DNA from: an uncultured Granulosicoccus sp.
GTDB taxonomy: Bacteria > Pseudomonadota > Gammaproteobacteria > Granulosicoccales > Granulosicoccaceae
DNA length: 15,067 nt
Direction of reading: 5' to 3'
Assembly: GCA_938016235.1 (NCBI GenBank)
Contig: CALLPU010000416.1
Span: 1 to 15,067 of the forward strand
The position numbers and the translations under genes were made by a program. Position 1 is the stretch's first letter. The number at the start of each line of letters is the position of its first letter. This document shows positions 1 through 8,951 of this stretch, piece by piece. The notes under the pieces were generated by a model. The model had not been told where the DNA came from. It ran no database searches and saw only the letters and a program-made list of their open reading frames with translations.

Positions 1-2648
1 GATCGCTGCGGATCCAGCAGATAATCAACCAGCGCCTGGTTGGATTCAATGCCTTCATATCGAGTGGATAAACGGGCGTACTGGCGAAGCAACAATGGCT
101 GCTCGCGGGTAGAACCTTCCACCAGGAGCGGACGAAGCTGCTGTAACGTATATTGACGCACCTTGCGCGCATCCGCTGCCCGGCCTGCATATTCCAACGC
201 ATCCGCATAAGTTAACAGCATGCCGTAATCCGCTTCAATCTGATCCAGCAAACGGTCAAACCAGGCAACGCTTGTGGACGCCGCACCCAACTGCAAGTAG
301 CCAATCGCCATGGCCTGCCATAACTGGGGAGCGTTTTCGGCAACCGGTGCATACTGCGCAAGAGAGTCTTGCAAGAGCACCTCATCCTGTTCACCGATGG
401 CCAACCAGATCAAGCCAGCCACCGACTCCACATGTTCAGGGTCCAGTTTGAGCGCGCGCTCGTAGGCCTTGCGTGCTGCCAGCGAATCACCGGCACGTAA
501 GCGTATGGAAGCCACTTGCGCCCAGTAAGCCGGGCTGACATGCAACGCCTGTGCTTTACGTTGCTCGGGAGAAAACTGAGTGATCACAGGCTTGGCATCT
601 ACCTTGACCGCCAGCTGCATGGCCAGCAGGGCGAAATCGGCTTCGCCGGAATTCCCCCAGAGCTTGATCGATTCCCGCATGGCTTTTTCATCATCACCAC
701 TGTCCTGCAAAACGGCCAGCGACCGCCTGCCGTACAGCGTGCGTTGATCTTCCACTTCCAGTGAGTCAATGCGCGGTTGAACCAGTAACGTTAGCCAGGG
801 CAACTCATGGCGCCAGCCTATCTCGGCCATGACACGCAACTGATAATCACTCGCCTGTGCCGCTAGCGTCTGGCCTTCAAGACGAGCCGCCGCCTGCATG
901 GCAGCATCCTTACGATCCAGCCGCCACAGTAATTCCATGCGAGCCAGCGAGGATTCTACCGAATGGCCAAAGTCTTTAACGTAGCGATTCAACGCATCCA
1001 GACTGGCGGCGTACTCCAGGTTGCGATACTCGTGTTCTGCCAGCGTGCGTAGCGCAAATGCACTGGAACCATGCAATGCAATCACATCGCGCAGCGCTAC
1101 CGATGCCTGACCGGGTTCACCATTGAGTTCATACAGCGACACCAGTTGCACGATGTCCTGTTCTGTTGGCGGCGTCAGTACACTCAGCGTGCGCAGTGCT
1201 GTGGCACCCACACCCGGTTGCAGTGTCAGCCTGCTGAGCCGAACCACCTCACGCAACGCTGCCAGCCGATCATCAAGCGTCACACCCTGCGCGGGTTCAC
1301 TAAGCCATAGCCAGTGTTGTAATGCCTCTTGCGGTTGACCGTTCCACTCACTCACCCTCGCCAGTTGTTCTCTGGCATCCAGATCTTCGGGGTTTGCAGC
1401 CACTCGCTGTTGTGCCGACGCCTGCGCAGCGGCCAAATCACCGACCGCCAATGCCAGCTCTCCCTGCAGCGCAAGTGCTGCAGTATCGCGCGGTTGCAAC
1501 GACAGCAACTGGTTATTCCATTGCAGGGCCTTGGCCGGTTCGCCCACTTGTCGTGCCAGCGATACCCCGCGCACCAGCAGGTTCACATCATTGGGGGTTG
1601 TCTCAATTCGGCGACTGATCTGCGCAAACGCACGCCGTCCCTGGCCAGCTTGAATCAACAGCTGCTCTACCTGATCATCCAGCGCTTGTCGTTGCGCAGG
1701 ATCCTCACGCTGCGCCAGTGATTCAAGAAATACGGCAGCATCAGCCGGCTTACCGGCAGCCTGTGCCCAGCGTGCAGCCTCAGGAAGCCAGCGGCCAGCC
1801 GACCGCGTATCTCTCAGGGCTAGCCGCGCATACACACGATAGGCGAGATCCGGACGCTGTATGGCCAACATCACCGGTGCCATCTGTTGCAGCTGTTTGT
1901 TATTGACACGCTCGTCTTGCATCAGCGCCTGTAGCATCGCTGCTTGCGCTTCACTGCCAACTACCAGCAACGGCAACATCCCAAGCTGTATGTCTACCGC
2001 TGAAGCCGAAGAAGGCAAGGTATCGAGGGCACTCTGATAGCAGTGTTTCGCCAGAGACTGTTCTGTCACCGCCACCATGTGCTCACCGCATCGCCGGTAC
2101 ACCGCCACGGCCTTGAACCGTGTGATATCAGACGTCTCCTGATCGGAACGCAGCAGTGACTGCGCCCAGGCTTCATACAAGGCCAGGCTGGTTTGCGGAT
2201 GCTGCAGATTGAGGCTAAGCTCCACGGCGCGCTCAAGCAGTGCCTCACGATGCCAATGAGGCGTATTGACCAGCTGGTCTAACGCACTGAACAGACTGAC
2301 ATCCGACTCTAGCGCAGCCAGCTCCATATCGATTTCAAATCGCAGGGCATCTTCAACAGGCAGATTGGGATAATCGAGCATCAGGTTACGCGCCTGATCA
2401 AACCGGTCAGCGGCGACCAGGTCGCCAATGACTCTGATGACATCCTCATCACTGGATGTGCCCGCGTGTTTTTGCGCCTTGAGATAAGCCCGTTGCAACG
2501 GATCCACATCAGTGATATCCGCGTTCGATGTGCCCGCGAGATCCGCGTCTGGCTTGAGTAAGAAGAACGCAATGGCAAACAACCCGGCCATCAGCACCAG
2601 GTTGAGCGGACTGACTAATCGCTCACGCCGGGCAGTTGAGGGATGCAT
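1..2648 (-). CDS. pelB: PelB, TPR-rich outer-membrane Pel export protein (3' end beyond left edge)
   Basis: An uninterrupted minus-strand frame of 882 codons starts with ATG at 2648 and is still open at position 1, so the C-terminus is missing. The protein opens with a short basic stretch and one hydrophobic segment (about residues 12-31), a signal/anchor. A long helical region follows, with repeated TPR-like pairs such as ARKAYERALKLDPEH near nt 480 and AALALQGELALAVGD near nt 1450. In Pseudomonas, PelB is about 1190 residues: an N-terminal anchor, a periplasmic TPR array that docks PelA, and a C-terminal 16-stranded outer-membrane barrel. The visible part matches the anchor plus TPR array, and the barrel should lie in the roughly 300 codons off the left edge. 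The start has an AAGGA-type ribosome site about 8 nt upstream and overlaps the end of pelA by 26 nt. Identity is inferred from architecture and position behind pelA. An unrelated TPR protein is unlikely here. Confidence 0.88.
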   Translation of the reverse strand, partial: MHPSTARRERLVSPLNLVLMAGLFAIAFFLLKPDADLAGTSNADITDVDPLQRAYLKAQKHAGTSSDEDVIRVIGDLVAADRFDQARNLMLDYPNLPVEDALRFEIDMELAALESDVSLFSALDQLVNTPHWHREALLERAVELSLNLQHPQTSLALYEAWAQSLLRSDQETSDITRFKAVAVYRRCGEHMVAVTEQSLAKHCYQSALDTLPSSASAVDIQLGMLPLLVVGSEAQAAMLQALMQDERVNNKQLQQMAPVMLAIQRPDLAYRVYARLALRDTRSAGRWLPEAARWAQAAGKPADAAVFLESLAQREDPAQRQALDDQVEQLLIQAGQGRRAFAQISRRIETTPNDVNLLVRGVSLARQVGEPAKALQWNNQLLSLQPRDTAALALQGELALAVGDLAAAQASAQQRVAANPEDLDAREQLARVSEWNGQPQEALQHWLWLSEPAQGVTLDDRLAALREVVRLSRLTLQPGVGATALRTLSVLTPPTEQDIVQLVSLYELNGEPGQASVALRDVIALHGSSAFALRTLAEHEYRNLEYAASLDALNRYVKDFGHSVESSLARMELLWRLDRKDAAMQAAARLEGQTLAAQASDYQLRVMAEIGWRHELPWLTLLVQPRIDSLEVEDQRTLYGRRSLAVLQDSGDDEKAMRESIKLWGNSGEADFALLAMQLAVKVDAKPVITQFSPEQRKAQALHVSPAYWAQVASIRLRAGDSLAARKAYERALKLDPEHVESVAGLIWLAIGEQDEVLLQDSLAQYAPVAENAPQLWQAMAIGYLQLGAASTSVAWFDRLLDQIEADYGMLLTYADALEYAGRAADARKVRQYTLQQLRPLLVEGSTREQPLLLRQYARLSTRYEGIESNQALVDYLLDPQR

Positions 2649-5600
2649 TACCGGTATCCTTGGATGTGAATGTAAACGTGATTGTTCCTGTGGCGGTGGT
2701 CACGCCTTGGACAGCACGACCGCCCGCATTCAATGTGCAGGCTGTTACCACTGACCCACCCAGCTCCAGGCTGACAGGCACCTCGCCCGCAATGCGGAAT
2801 TTCAAACCGCTACCGGTGTTGTCCCATCGCAGGATCTGTCCATTGCTCGATACCAGGTGGACTTGAGCAGGCGCTTTGCTGCGAGTCTTGAATGTCACCT
2901 CATCTGCGCCGTTGGTGTGCACATACACACCATCATGCAGCGCTGTTGCGCCAACAATTCCCTTGCTACGGGTCATATCCGGCCATCGCCGACCATCGAG
3001 CATGCGAATGGATCGTACATTGCCCAGCGCACTGAGCTTCCACGCACCATCCAGATAACGGGCAACACCAGCTTGGCGGTAGTCAGGTACCTTGATGGCA
3101 AAATCACTACCGAACACAGGATGGATATCCTGCTTGAGTGTCCAGTCGTACACGCGAGTCAGCGCTTTCATTGCCGCAATCTTGGTACCTGAATAAAAGT
3201 GGTAGTAAATATTCAATGGTTTCAGGCGTCGCGGTGTCTCGGTCAACTCAAAGGTCTCAACCACTCGCTTGAAGCCATCAAACGGACCTGTCCAGTCGTT
3301 GGTGTACATGTTCTCGTTCATGATCGGCGCATAAACTTGCAGGTAATCACCCACCGGTCTTGCCATCGGACTCACCAGTGTCATCGACTTGCTCGCTTGC
3401 GTAACGTTAGTGAGTCCGCCATTCATGTTGGGAATACCCAGGCGATCGAGCACCGCCAGATCCTCCTTGTTGGGCAGCGCATCGCCACTCCAGAGCATCA
3501 GCTCGGTGCGCTTGCCGTCAGGTGCCAGTTCACGATCTATAAAGCCGATAGACCCCGCCGTTTCACGCTCCGGTGAATACACATAGCGAGGTATATTGAG
3601 ATTGTATTTTCCGGGCATGCGATAGTCTTTCAATAAAGACCATTTGAACGGGTGGCTGTAGGTGTGCGATGCCAACTCGACAAAATCAAGCTCAAAGGTT
3701 TTTCGGGCAATGTCAACCATCCGCATTCGCCTGTCTGCGAATGCCGGGTCTGTCATCTCGCCCTCTACCACCGAAATGGTATGAGGTAATTGATAAGGTT
3801 TGAGAATCTGATCGTAAATAACTTCAGCACCCAGTTGCTTACCGGGCATCTCTGCCCAGGAAGGCAGTGCGTCACCATCAATATGAGCCAGCCAGAGACG
3901 TTTACCGTTCTGTGTGGTGACATCGGGCATGGGTGCATCCGGCAATTGCAACGCTCGGCGCAGAAAGCGAAACGGGTCGACCACCCAGTACGTTTCATAG
4001 TCCAGGCCATCATCAACAGCACCGGGTTGCCAGGCAAACCCACCGAACGGCCCTGTGACAACGACATCGGTCTGGTTGGCCGCACTATCGCGGTAGCTCA
4101 TGTGCACGGTGTTGGCGGATGACACCGACTGTACGCCATACCCGAACGACTCTATACGCCTGCTCAGTGATCGTTCCGGTTGTATGAAATCATCGCTGTG
4201 AACCAGTTGTGCAGATTCCACATCAATCGCCTGGCTTAACTGAACGCCCAGTGCTGACAGCATGTCATCATCAAATGCCACGGGCGGCAGCGCCATGAAA
4301 GCCATGGGCACCTGATCATCCAGTTGCTTCTGTATCCACGGTCTTGCAGATATCTCCTGAAACACACGCCCGGCCCAGGTCACGATACCGGCGTAACGCC
4401 CTTTCAACTCACCCGCTGGCAGTGGCTCTGTGGCAACATCCAGATACTCCGGCACGTAGCCCATGTACTCCACAGGCGTGGCCACAAACTTGTGCACAGG
4501 ACTTAGCTCAAGCGCCCCGTCAACACGGCTGTCGTAGAGCATCAGCACTTTGCGCGGCAGTACTTCCAGTGCACCGATACCGACATAATCCAGCGCCGGA
4601 TTGGCAACCCACGGCACAAAGCCATGAGCGGCTATTCGGGCAGCCACATCACGTGCGTCGGCACGGCGTTCCGGCGGCACATAGTCGATAGCAATGACAT
4701 CCAGATCCAGGTTCTGTTGTGCATGCACCAGCTTACCCAGCAACCAGTCCCGATCGCCTGGTGAGACAGACGAATAACGTTCAGCAGCGTTATCCCAGGA
4801 GGCGTACAGTGATTCAGCAGCAACCGCTTCTACATGCGGTGCTATCTGATCGAGTACTTCAAAGCCTCGATTGGTTATGAGCAACACGCCGGGAAATTGT
4901 GCAGCGATATCATCAATCAAGCGAACCAGACCCGCTCTCTGGATGCTGCGTTGCTCATCCGTGTCGGACACCAGATTGAAGCTGTCCATGGTATCGAGAA
5001 ACAATCCCTGGTAACCATCCGCAACCAGCTGACGAACCCGTTCCAGCAGGAACGCACGCAAAGCACTGTTCGACAAATCCAGCACACTGCTGTTCCAGGC
5101 AGGGTTCTTGCCGAGCACCCAATCGCGTTGCACGTCCTGTGCATAGGCTCTGTGCACACCCACCTCTCCAACACTCAAATAGGCATAGGTGCGCGCGCCG
5201 CGGGATTTCAGTTGCGACAACTGTCCAGCCTGTATGTTGTCGGGCTCCAACACCAGTCGATCAAACTGAGAGAGCACGTCCACGGGCGGATTGGCCGCAT
5301 AGTAGAAGGCGGTACTCCGCCCCTGTAAGGGCACCGGGGTTGAGACAACGCGATCAAACCCACCGATGCTCTGAGTCCTTAATCCCAGCCCGCCTGCCAC
5401 TGTCGCTACGGCAGACCCAGTCGGGTTAACGCTCATCGACTGGACGGTGGCTGATGTCACTTGAAGTTGAGGCGTGTCTGTTCGGCTATTCAACGGTAAC
5501 TGATCGACCAGTTCGCCCAACAGCTGATCTCCCAGTGCTGTCAGAGTCTGACGACGCGTGCCGGTTTTACGAGTATCACCAGACCAGACAAGGCTGTCGG

Positions 5601-5955
5601 TGTACAAATCGTAGAGTTCTACCTGAACGGCCACAACTGGCCGTGCACTCACAATGCCGGTGTAGTGCCATCGTGTGACCGTGCCTTGAACAGAGTATCG
5701 CTGCGAACCAGCAGGCTGCTTTCCCTGCAGCAACTGTCGTCTGAGCAAGTGTGTTTCAAGCAAGGCACCGGCAGCCTCAGAAGCTGTGGCTGTTAGTGCC
5801 TCATTGACCAGGGGCTGAAGCGCCCATCCGTCGTGGATCGAAAACGATGCCACGGCGCCAGTGCGCGATTTGTCTGCGTTGGTCTGACATCCACTCAACA
5901 GGGCCAGTGCGGCAAGGCACACCGTGGCGGCGAAAAGCGACAATACTTTTCTCAT
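2623..5955 (-). CDS. pelA: PelA with N-terminal PelC-like lipoprotein domain (Pel hydrolase/deacetylase fusion)
   Basis: This 1110-residue periplasmic enzyme trims and deacetylates the GalNAc/GlcNAc Pel polymer during export. Seen in order: a lipoprotein signal ending in LLSGC with Cys23; a PelC-like domain (about 34-155); a linker; a GH114-like alpha-1,4-galactosaminidase domain (about 210-475) with FLDTMDSF (D321, D324) and AESLY (E381); a middle region of uncertain fold (about 480-680); a polysaccharide-deacetylase domain with HIDGD (D693, D695) and HTYSH (H764, H768); and a beta-rich C-terminal region. As recalled, the Pseudomonas PelA catalytic residues are E218, D528, D530, H600 and H604. 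All align with a constant offset of 163-165, and Pseudomonas PelA is about 948 residues, so the canonical enzyme is complete and about 163 residues were added in front. The ATG overlaps the pelG stop as ATGA, with a GGGGG stretch upstream. Both catalytic centres look intact. The fusion and lipidation are unusual. Confidence 0.94.
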   Translation of the reverse strand: MRKVLSLFAATVCLAALALLSGCQTNADKSRTGAVASFSIHDGWALQPLVNEALTATASEAAGALLETHLLRRQLLQGKQPAGSQRYSVQGTVTRWHYTGIVSARPVVAVQVELYDLYTDSLVWSGDTRKTGTRRQTLTALGDQLLGELVDQLPLNSRTDTPQLQVTSATVQSMSVNPTGSAVATVAGGLGLRTQSIGGFDRVVSTPVPLQGRSTAFYYAANPPVDVLSQFDRLVLEPDNIQAGQLSQLKSRGARTYAYLSVGEVGVHRAYAQDVQRDWVLGKNPAWNSSVLDLSNSALRAFLLERVRQLVADGYQGLFLDTMDSFNLVSDTDEQRSIQRAGLVRLIDDIAAQFPGVLLITNRGFEVLDQIAPHVEAVAAESLYASWDNAAERYSSVSPGDRDWLLGKLVHAQQNLDLDVIAIDYVPPERRADARDVAARIAAHGFVPWVANPALDYVGIGALEVLPRKVLMLYDSRVDGALELSPVHKFVATPVEYMGYVPEYLDVATEPLPAGELKGRYAGIVTWAGRVFQEISARPWIQKQLDDQVPMAFMALPPVAFDDDMLSALGVQLSQAIDVESAQLVHSDDFIQPERSLSRRIESFGYGVQSVSSANTVHMSYRDSAANQTDVVVTGPFGGFAWQPGAVDDGLDYETYWVVDPFRFLRRALQLPDAPMPDVTTQNGKRLWLAHIDGDALPSWAEMPGKQLGAEVIYDQILKPYQLPHTISVVEGEMTDPAFADRRMRMVDIARKTFELDFVELASHTYSHPFKWSLLKDYRMPGKYNLNIPRYVYSPERETAGSIGFIDRELAPDGKRTELMLWSGDALPNKEDLAVLDRLGIPNMNGGLTNVTQASKSMTLVSPMARPVGDYLQVYAPIMNENMYTNDWTGPFDGFKRVVETFELTETPRRLKPLNIYYHFYSGTKIAAMKALTRVYDWTLKQDIHPVFGSDFAIKVPDYRQAGVARYLDGAWKLSALGNVRSIRMLDGRRWPDMTRSKGIVGATALHDGVYVHTNGADEVTFKTRSKAPAQVHLVSSNGQILRWDNTGSGLKFRIAGEVPVSLELGGSVVTACTLNAGGRAVQGVTTATGTITFTFTSKDTGNASLNCPA
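5491..5856 (-). other. PelC-like domain fused to the N-terminus of PelA
   Basis: PelA residues about 34-155 resemble the stand-alone PelC encoded at 11392-11952. Both begin with WAL-P and share the block DLYTD followed by VW (PelA 116-124, PelC 142-150). From RY (PelA 86, PelC 112) a gap-free stretch of 68 residues shows 23 identities by hand count. The fused copy lacks about 26 residues between the WAL motif and RY. It also has Thr133 where PelC has Trp159 after the shared TG. It therefore looks like an older, diverged paralogue, not a recent duplication or assembly artefact. Confidence 0.82.
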
Positions 5956-7343
5956 GTCAAAGCCCCCACCGGTTGCCGCGGCTGCATGAAGGTACGGAAC
6001 TCGATGTTGTCCAGTTCGCGTGAGAGCATGACCACACCCACTAGTGCGCTTAGTGTCATGGACACACCAAACCCATAGCCATAATACTCCGGCCCCAGCT
6101 TCAGGGTCAGAGCGGTGAGCAGCGTGTTACTGGCACACAGCACACCCGTCAGGATAAGGGCGTATCGAAGCTTGTCGAGATAAAAAAGTACGTTAAGCAC
6201 AGCCAGCATCAGCACCTGCGCCCCGACACCCACGAGGTTGATGTAATACAGGTGAACATACTGCTCGGATATACCCAACCACTGGATCATCGCAGGCCCC
6301 AGTAGATACAACACCAGTATCGTGGCACCCTGTACTCTGACAATCTGATACAAGCCCTCGCGCACCGCCATCACCATGCTGTTACCCAGCTGCTCGATTT
6401 CCTGCAGACTGGCATTGCCTCGCACCGCCGAGAAGAACCCTTCGTAACTTTCGGCAAAGTCTGTTTCTATGCGCAACAGAAACACCGCCATGCCCGGAAT
6501 GATGCTCAAGTAGGCCAGAAAGATGGGCAGGTCATAGATCAGCGACGAGCGCAGCGGACCGATCACCGCCTCTGAGGTTCCCGGTGTGAGCCAGAACAAT
6601 AACTTGTCTACCCAGATGCCAAAATTGTAGAGAAAGCCGATGGCAACCAAACTGGGAAAAATCAGCCGAGGTCGTAGAAATTCAAACCGTAACTGCCCCT
6701 GCAGCGGGTACTCGGGTAGAACCACCCCCACCATCAAAAACAGCAGCACGGCATGCCCGGTTAACAGCCCCGCCAGCAAGCCAGTCAAACCGAATGGCAG
6801 CAACAGTATGGACAAGGCCAGCGTTGTGCCATAGCCAATGGCGAAGGCATACAGGATAAGCTTGAAGCGTTTGAGCCCGGCAACAAAGATCACCACGATC
6901 CAGATATTACTCAACGTCACAAAATTCGCCATCATCAGTACTTCATAGGCAAACGATTCATGGAAAAGCGTGAGCGCCAACCCAACGCCGATAGCGCCGC
7001 TAACGAGCGTGGTCAGTGCTATTGCCCCCAGCAGATTCCCATTGATGATGTGCTCCTGCTGCTCAAACAATCGATCAGCCACAAACCGCGTGAACACCAG
7101 TTGCAACAATCCGGTTAATACCAGGGAAGAACCCATCACCCACGTCACCGATGTCGTGAATTGCTTGATGCTTTCCCCACCCGTGTTCTGAGCCAGTGCC
7201 ACAATACCAATCAGCATGACACCGAGAATGGATAATACCCACGGCCCCGCACTGATCAATCCGGCAAACCCATAGGCCTTCAGCGTGCCTGTAAAGGAAT
7301 CATCGTTGAGGTATTTGCGAAGTTCAAAACCGATGCCTGCCAT
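5952..7343 (-). CDS. pelG: PelG, inner-membrane Pel polysaccharide transporter
   Basis: This is a 463-residue polytopic membrane protein with about twelve hydrophobic segments spread over its length, for example around residues 25-50, 68-86, 103-127, 138-156, 163-183, 187-209, 269-289, 338-354, 364-387 and 392-415. Length and layout fit PelG (about 456 residues in Pseudomonas), a MOP/MATE-like flippase-type transporter that works with PelD, PelE and PelF to move Pel across the inner membrane. The N-terminus MAGIGFELRK followed by a hydrophobic stretch is characteristic of PelG as I know it. The ATG at 7343 lies 3 nt after the pelF stop, and the gene ends in an ATGA overlap with pelA, which suggests translational coupling. 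No frameshift or internal stop is seen. Other MOP-family flippases are possible on topology alone, but the flanking genes settle the call. Confidence 0.95.
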   Translation of the reverse strand: MAGIGFELRKYLNDDSFTGTLKAYGFAGLISAGPWVLSILGVMLIGIVALAQNTGGESIKQFTTSVTWVMGSSLVLTGLLQLVFTRFVADRLFEQQEHIINGNLLGAIALTTLVSGAIGVGLALTLFHESFAYEVLMMANFVTLSNIWIVVIFVAGLKRFKLILYAFAIGYGTTLALSILLLPFGLTGLLAGLLTGHAVLLFLMVGVVLPEYPLQGQLRFEFLRPRLIFPSLVAIGFLYNFGIWVDKLLFWLTPGTSEAVIGPLRSSLIYDLPIFLAYLSIIPGMAVFLLRIETDFAESYEGFFSAVRGNASLQEIEQLGNSMVMAVREGLYQIVRVQGATILVLYLLGPAMIQWLGISEQYVHLYYINLVGVGAQVLMLAVLNVLFYLDKLRYALILTGVLCASNTLLTALTLKLGPEYYGYGFGVSMTLSALVGVVMLSRELDNIEFRTFMQPRQPVGALT

Positions 7344-7346
7344 GGG

Positions 7347-8951
7347 TCAGGCCGCCCTGTTCGCGTCAGCGCAGCTGTTATCCGGACTCATCTGCTGCTC
7401 GTACACCTGCTGATAGCGTTCGATCATCTGTCTTTCATCGTAGTACGACTCCACTCGCGCGATAGCGGCATCACGAGCTTCACCCCAGACGTGTCGATCA
7501 GACAACAGCGCAACGGCCGCCTCCGCAAACAACGCGGCATTGGCAATGGGCACCACAGAGCCTGCAGTTCCCAGCGATTTATCTACAGGGTCTATACCTT
7601 CAATCAGTTCTCGGCAGCTGCCTACATCGGTAGTGACTGCCGGAATACCCGCGGCAAATCCCTCCAGCACCACCAGCGGCTGCCCCTCAGAGACAGACGT
7701 GAGTACCGACAAACCAATGCGGGGAAAGATCTCCTCCGGCTTACCAAAGCCCTTGAACTTCACCACGTGTGCCAGCCCCAGGCTCTCCACCAGCATGTGG
7801 CATTCACGCGCGTAATCTTCATCTTCATCCTCAGGACCAAACAACCAGCCTTGAGCATCAGGAATTTCCGAGCGCACGATCTGCATGGCACGAATAAACG
7901 TCTTGATGTCCTTGATAGGCACGACCCTGCCAATCAGCGCCAGCACCGGCGGTACCGGCGCATCATCAGCACGCCTGACCTGGCGAAAGCGATCAACATC
8001 CACGCCGTTGGGAATGATCGTCAAGCGATCTTGCGCAGCGCCATCCACTATCTGCCGCTGACGATTACCTTCATACAACGTAAACACATGGTCTGCTGTG
8101 CTGTAAGACATACGCCCCAGCGATGCAAAAAAGCGTATCCAGACACCGCGAAGGTAGTTCATGTTGTCGTTCAACCCAACCTTGAAAGGATCCAGTGACT
8201 CCGGAATCCAGTCCACCTGAGCCAGGTCCAGTTCACGCTCCTTGGTGTATATGCCGTGCTCGGAAATAATGAATGCACTGGACGTCGCGGACTTCAACAG
8301 CGTGCCCAGGAATCCGGCATAACCGGTAGACACCGAGTGATACACATCGGCTGCCGGTGCCTGCTTGACGATGTCTGCCAGGATAAACAAGGGGGCGTGC
8401 ATGCTGCGAACAGTCCAGAAGAAGTGATTGAAGTCCAGCCCCTCGGGTGCATCATGATATTTTTCGCGAATCGTTTCCCAGGCACCCTGTTGCTCGTGCA
8501 GGTCTTTGTCAGTCAGCGCATCATCACCTGTCATCAGTGCGCTGAATCCTTGAGCCACTGAACCGTTCGACACCTCATTGTTCTCACGCAGCTGTGTATG
8601 CAGCGCGTTATTGTCAGCAAACTGTGCTGCACGCGATTTCCGATTTCCTGCTTTACTGGCAAACGCCTGCAACTTGCCTAGCCATTTTGCAGGTTCTATC
8701 TCCTCTTCACGAGGCTCCAGCAGAAAGTGGGTTTCCAGGTGCACGACATTGTCTGGCAGCGGGTAGGCCATCTCCTGATGGGATGACGCCTCAGCCCCAA
8801 GATAGATGATGGAGAAGCTCAGATGTGGCATCCCCTCTATCATCTGTTTGACCCACGTGGATACACCACCACGCACAAACGGAAACGTGCCTTCCAGCAG
8901 CAAGCAGATATTGGCTGGCGGTTTAGTATTTTCCATAACAGTTGGCTTCAT
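7347..8951 (-). CDS. pelF: PelF, cytosolic GT4 glycosyltransferase (Pel synthase)
   Basis: This 534-residue soluble GT-B glycosyltransferase is slightly longer than Pseudomonas PelF (about 507). Visible GT4 landmarks: the N-terminal glycine-rich acceptor loop FVRGGVSTW (G28-G29); SEHGIYTKERE near 230-240; NGVDVDRF at 315-322; the nucleotide-sugar binding region IGRVVPIKD (R342, K347); and the family EX7E motif in SEGQPLVVLEG (E422 and E430). PelF polymerises Pel from nucleotide sugars, with UDP-GalNAc and UDP-GlcNAc the expected donors, on the cytoplasmic face of the PelD-PelE-PelG complex. It has no signal peptide or membrane segment, as expected. The ATG at 8951 overlaps the pelE stop as ATGA, which fixes the start despite a weak ribosome site. 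A second ATG at codon 6 is less likely. Confidence 0.96.
   Translation of the reverse strand: MKPTVMENTKPPANICLLLEGTFPFVRGGVSTWVKQMIEGMPHLSFSIIYLGAEASSHQEMAYPLPDNVVHLETHFLLEPREEEIEPAKWLGKLQAFASKAGNRKSRAAQFADNNALHTQLRENNEVSNGSVAQGFSALMTGDDALTDKDLHEQQGAWETIREKYHDAPEGLDFNHFFWTVRSMHAPLFILADIVKQAPAADVYHSVSTGYAGFLGTLLKSATSSAFIISEHGIYTKERELDLAQVDWIPESLDPFKVGLNDNMNYLRGVWIRFFASLGRMSYSTADHVFTLYEGNRQRQIVDGAAQDRLTIIPNGVDVDRFRQVRRADDAPVPPVLALIGRVVPIKDIKTFIRAMQIVRSEIPDAQGWLFGPEDEDEDYARECHMLVESLGLAHVVKFKGFGKPEEIFPRIGLSVLTSVSEGQPLVVLEGFAAGIPAVTTDVGSCRELIEGIDPVDKSLGTAGSVVPIANAALFAEAAVALLSDRHVWGEARDAAIARVESYYDERQMIERYQQVYEQQMSPDNSCADANRAA

Noticed and set aside
4834..5328. 164-codon plus-strand open frame inside pelA
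   Set aside because: It is antisense to the GH114-like domain of PelA, with no domain, no convincing ribosome site and no neighbour to go with.
7491..8198. 235-codon plus-strand open frame inside pelF
   Set aside because: It lies entirely antisense to a well-supported glycosyltransferase. Its translation is rich in Arg, His and Gln with no recognisable domain, as expected for a mirror frame of GC-rich coding DNA.
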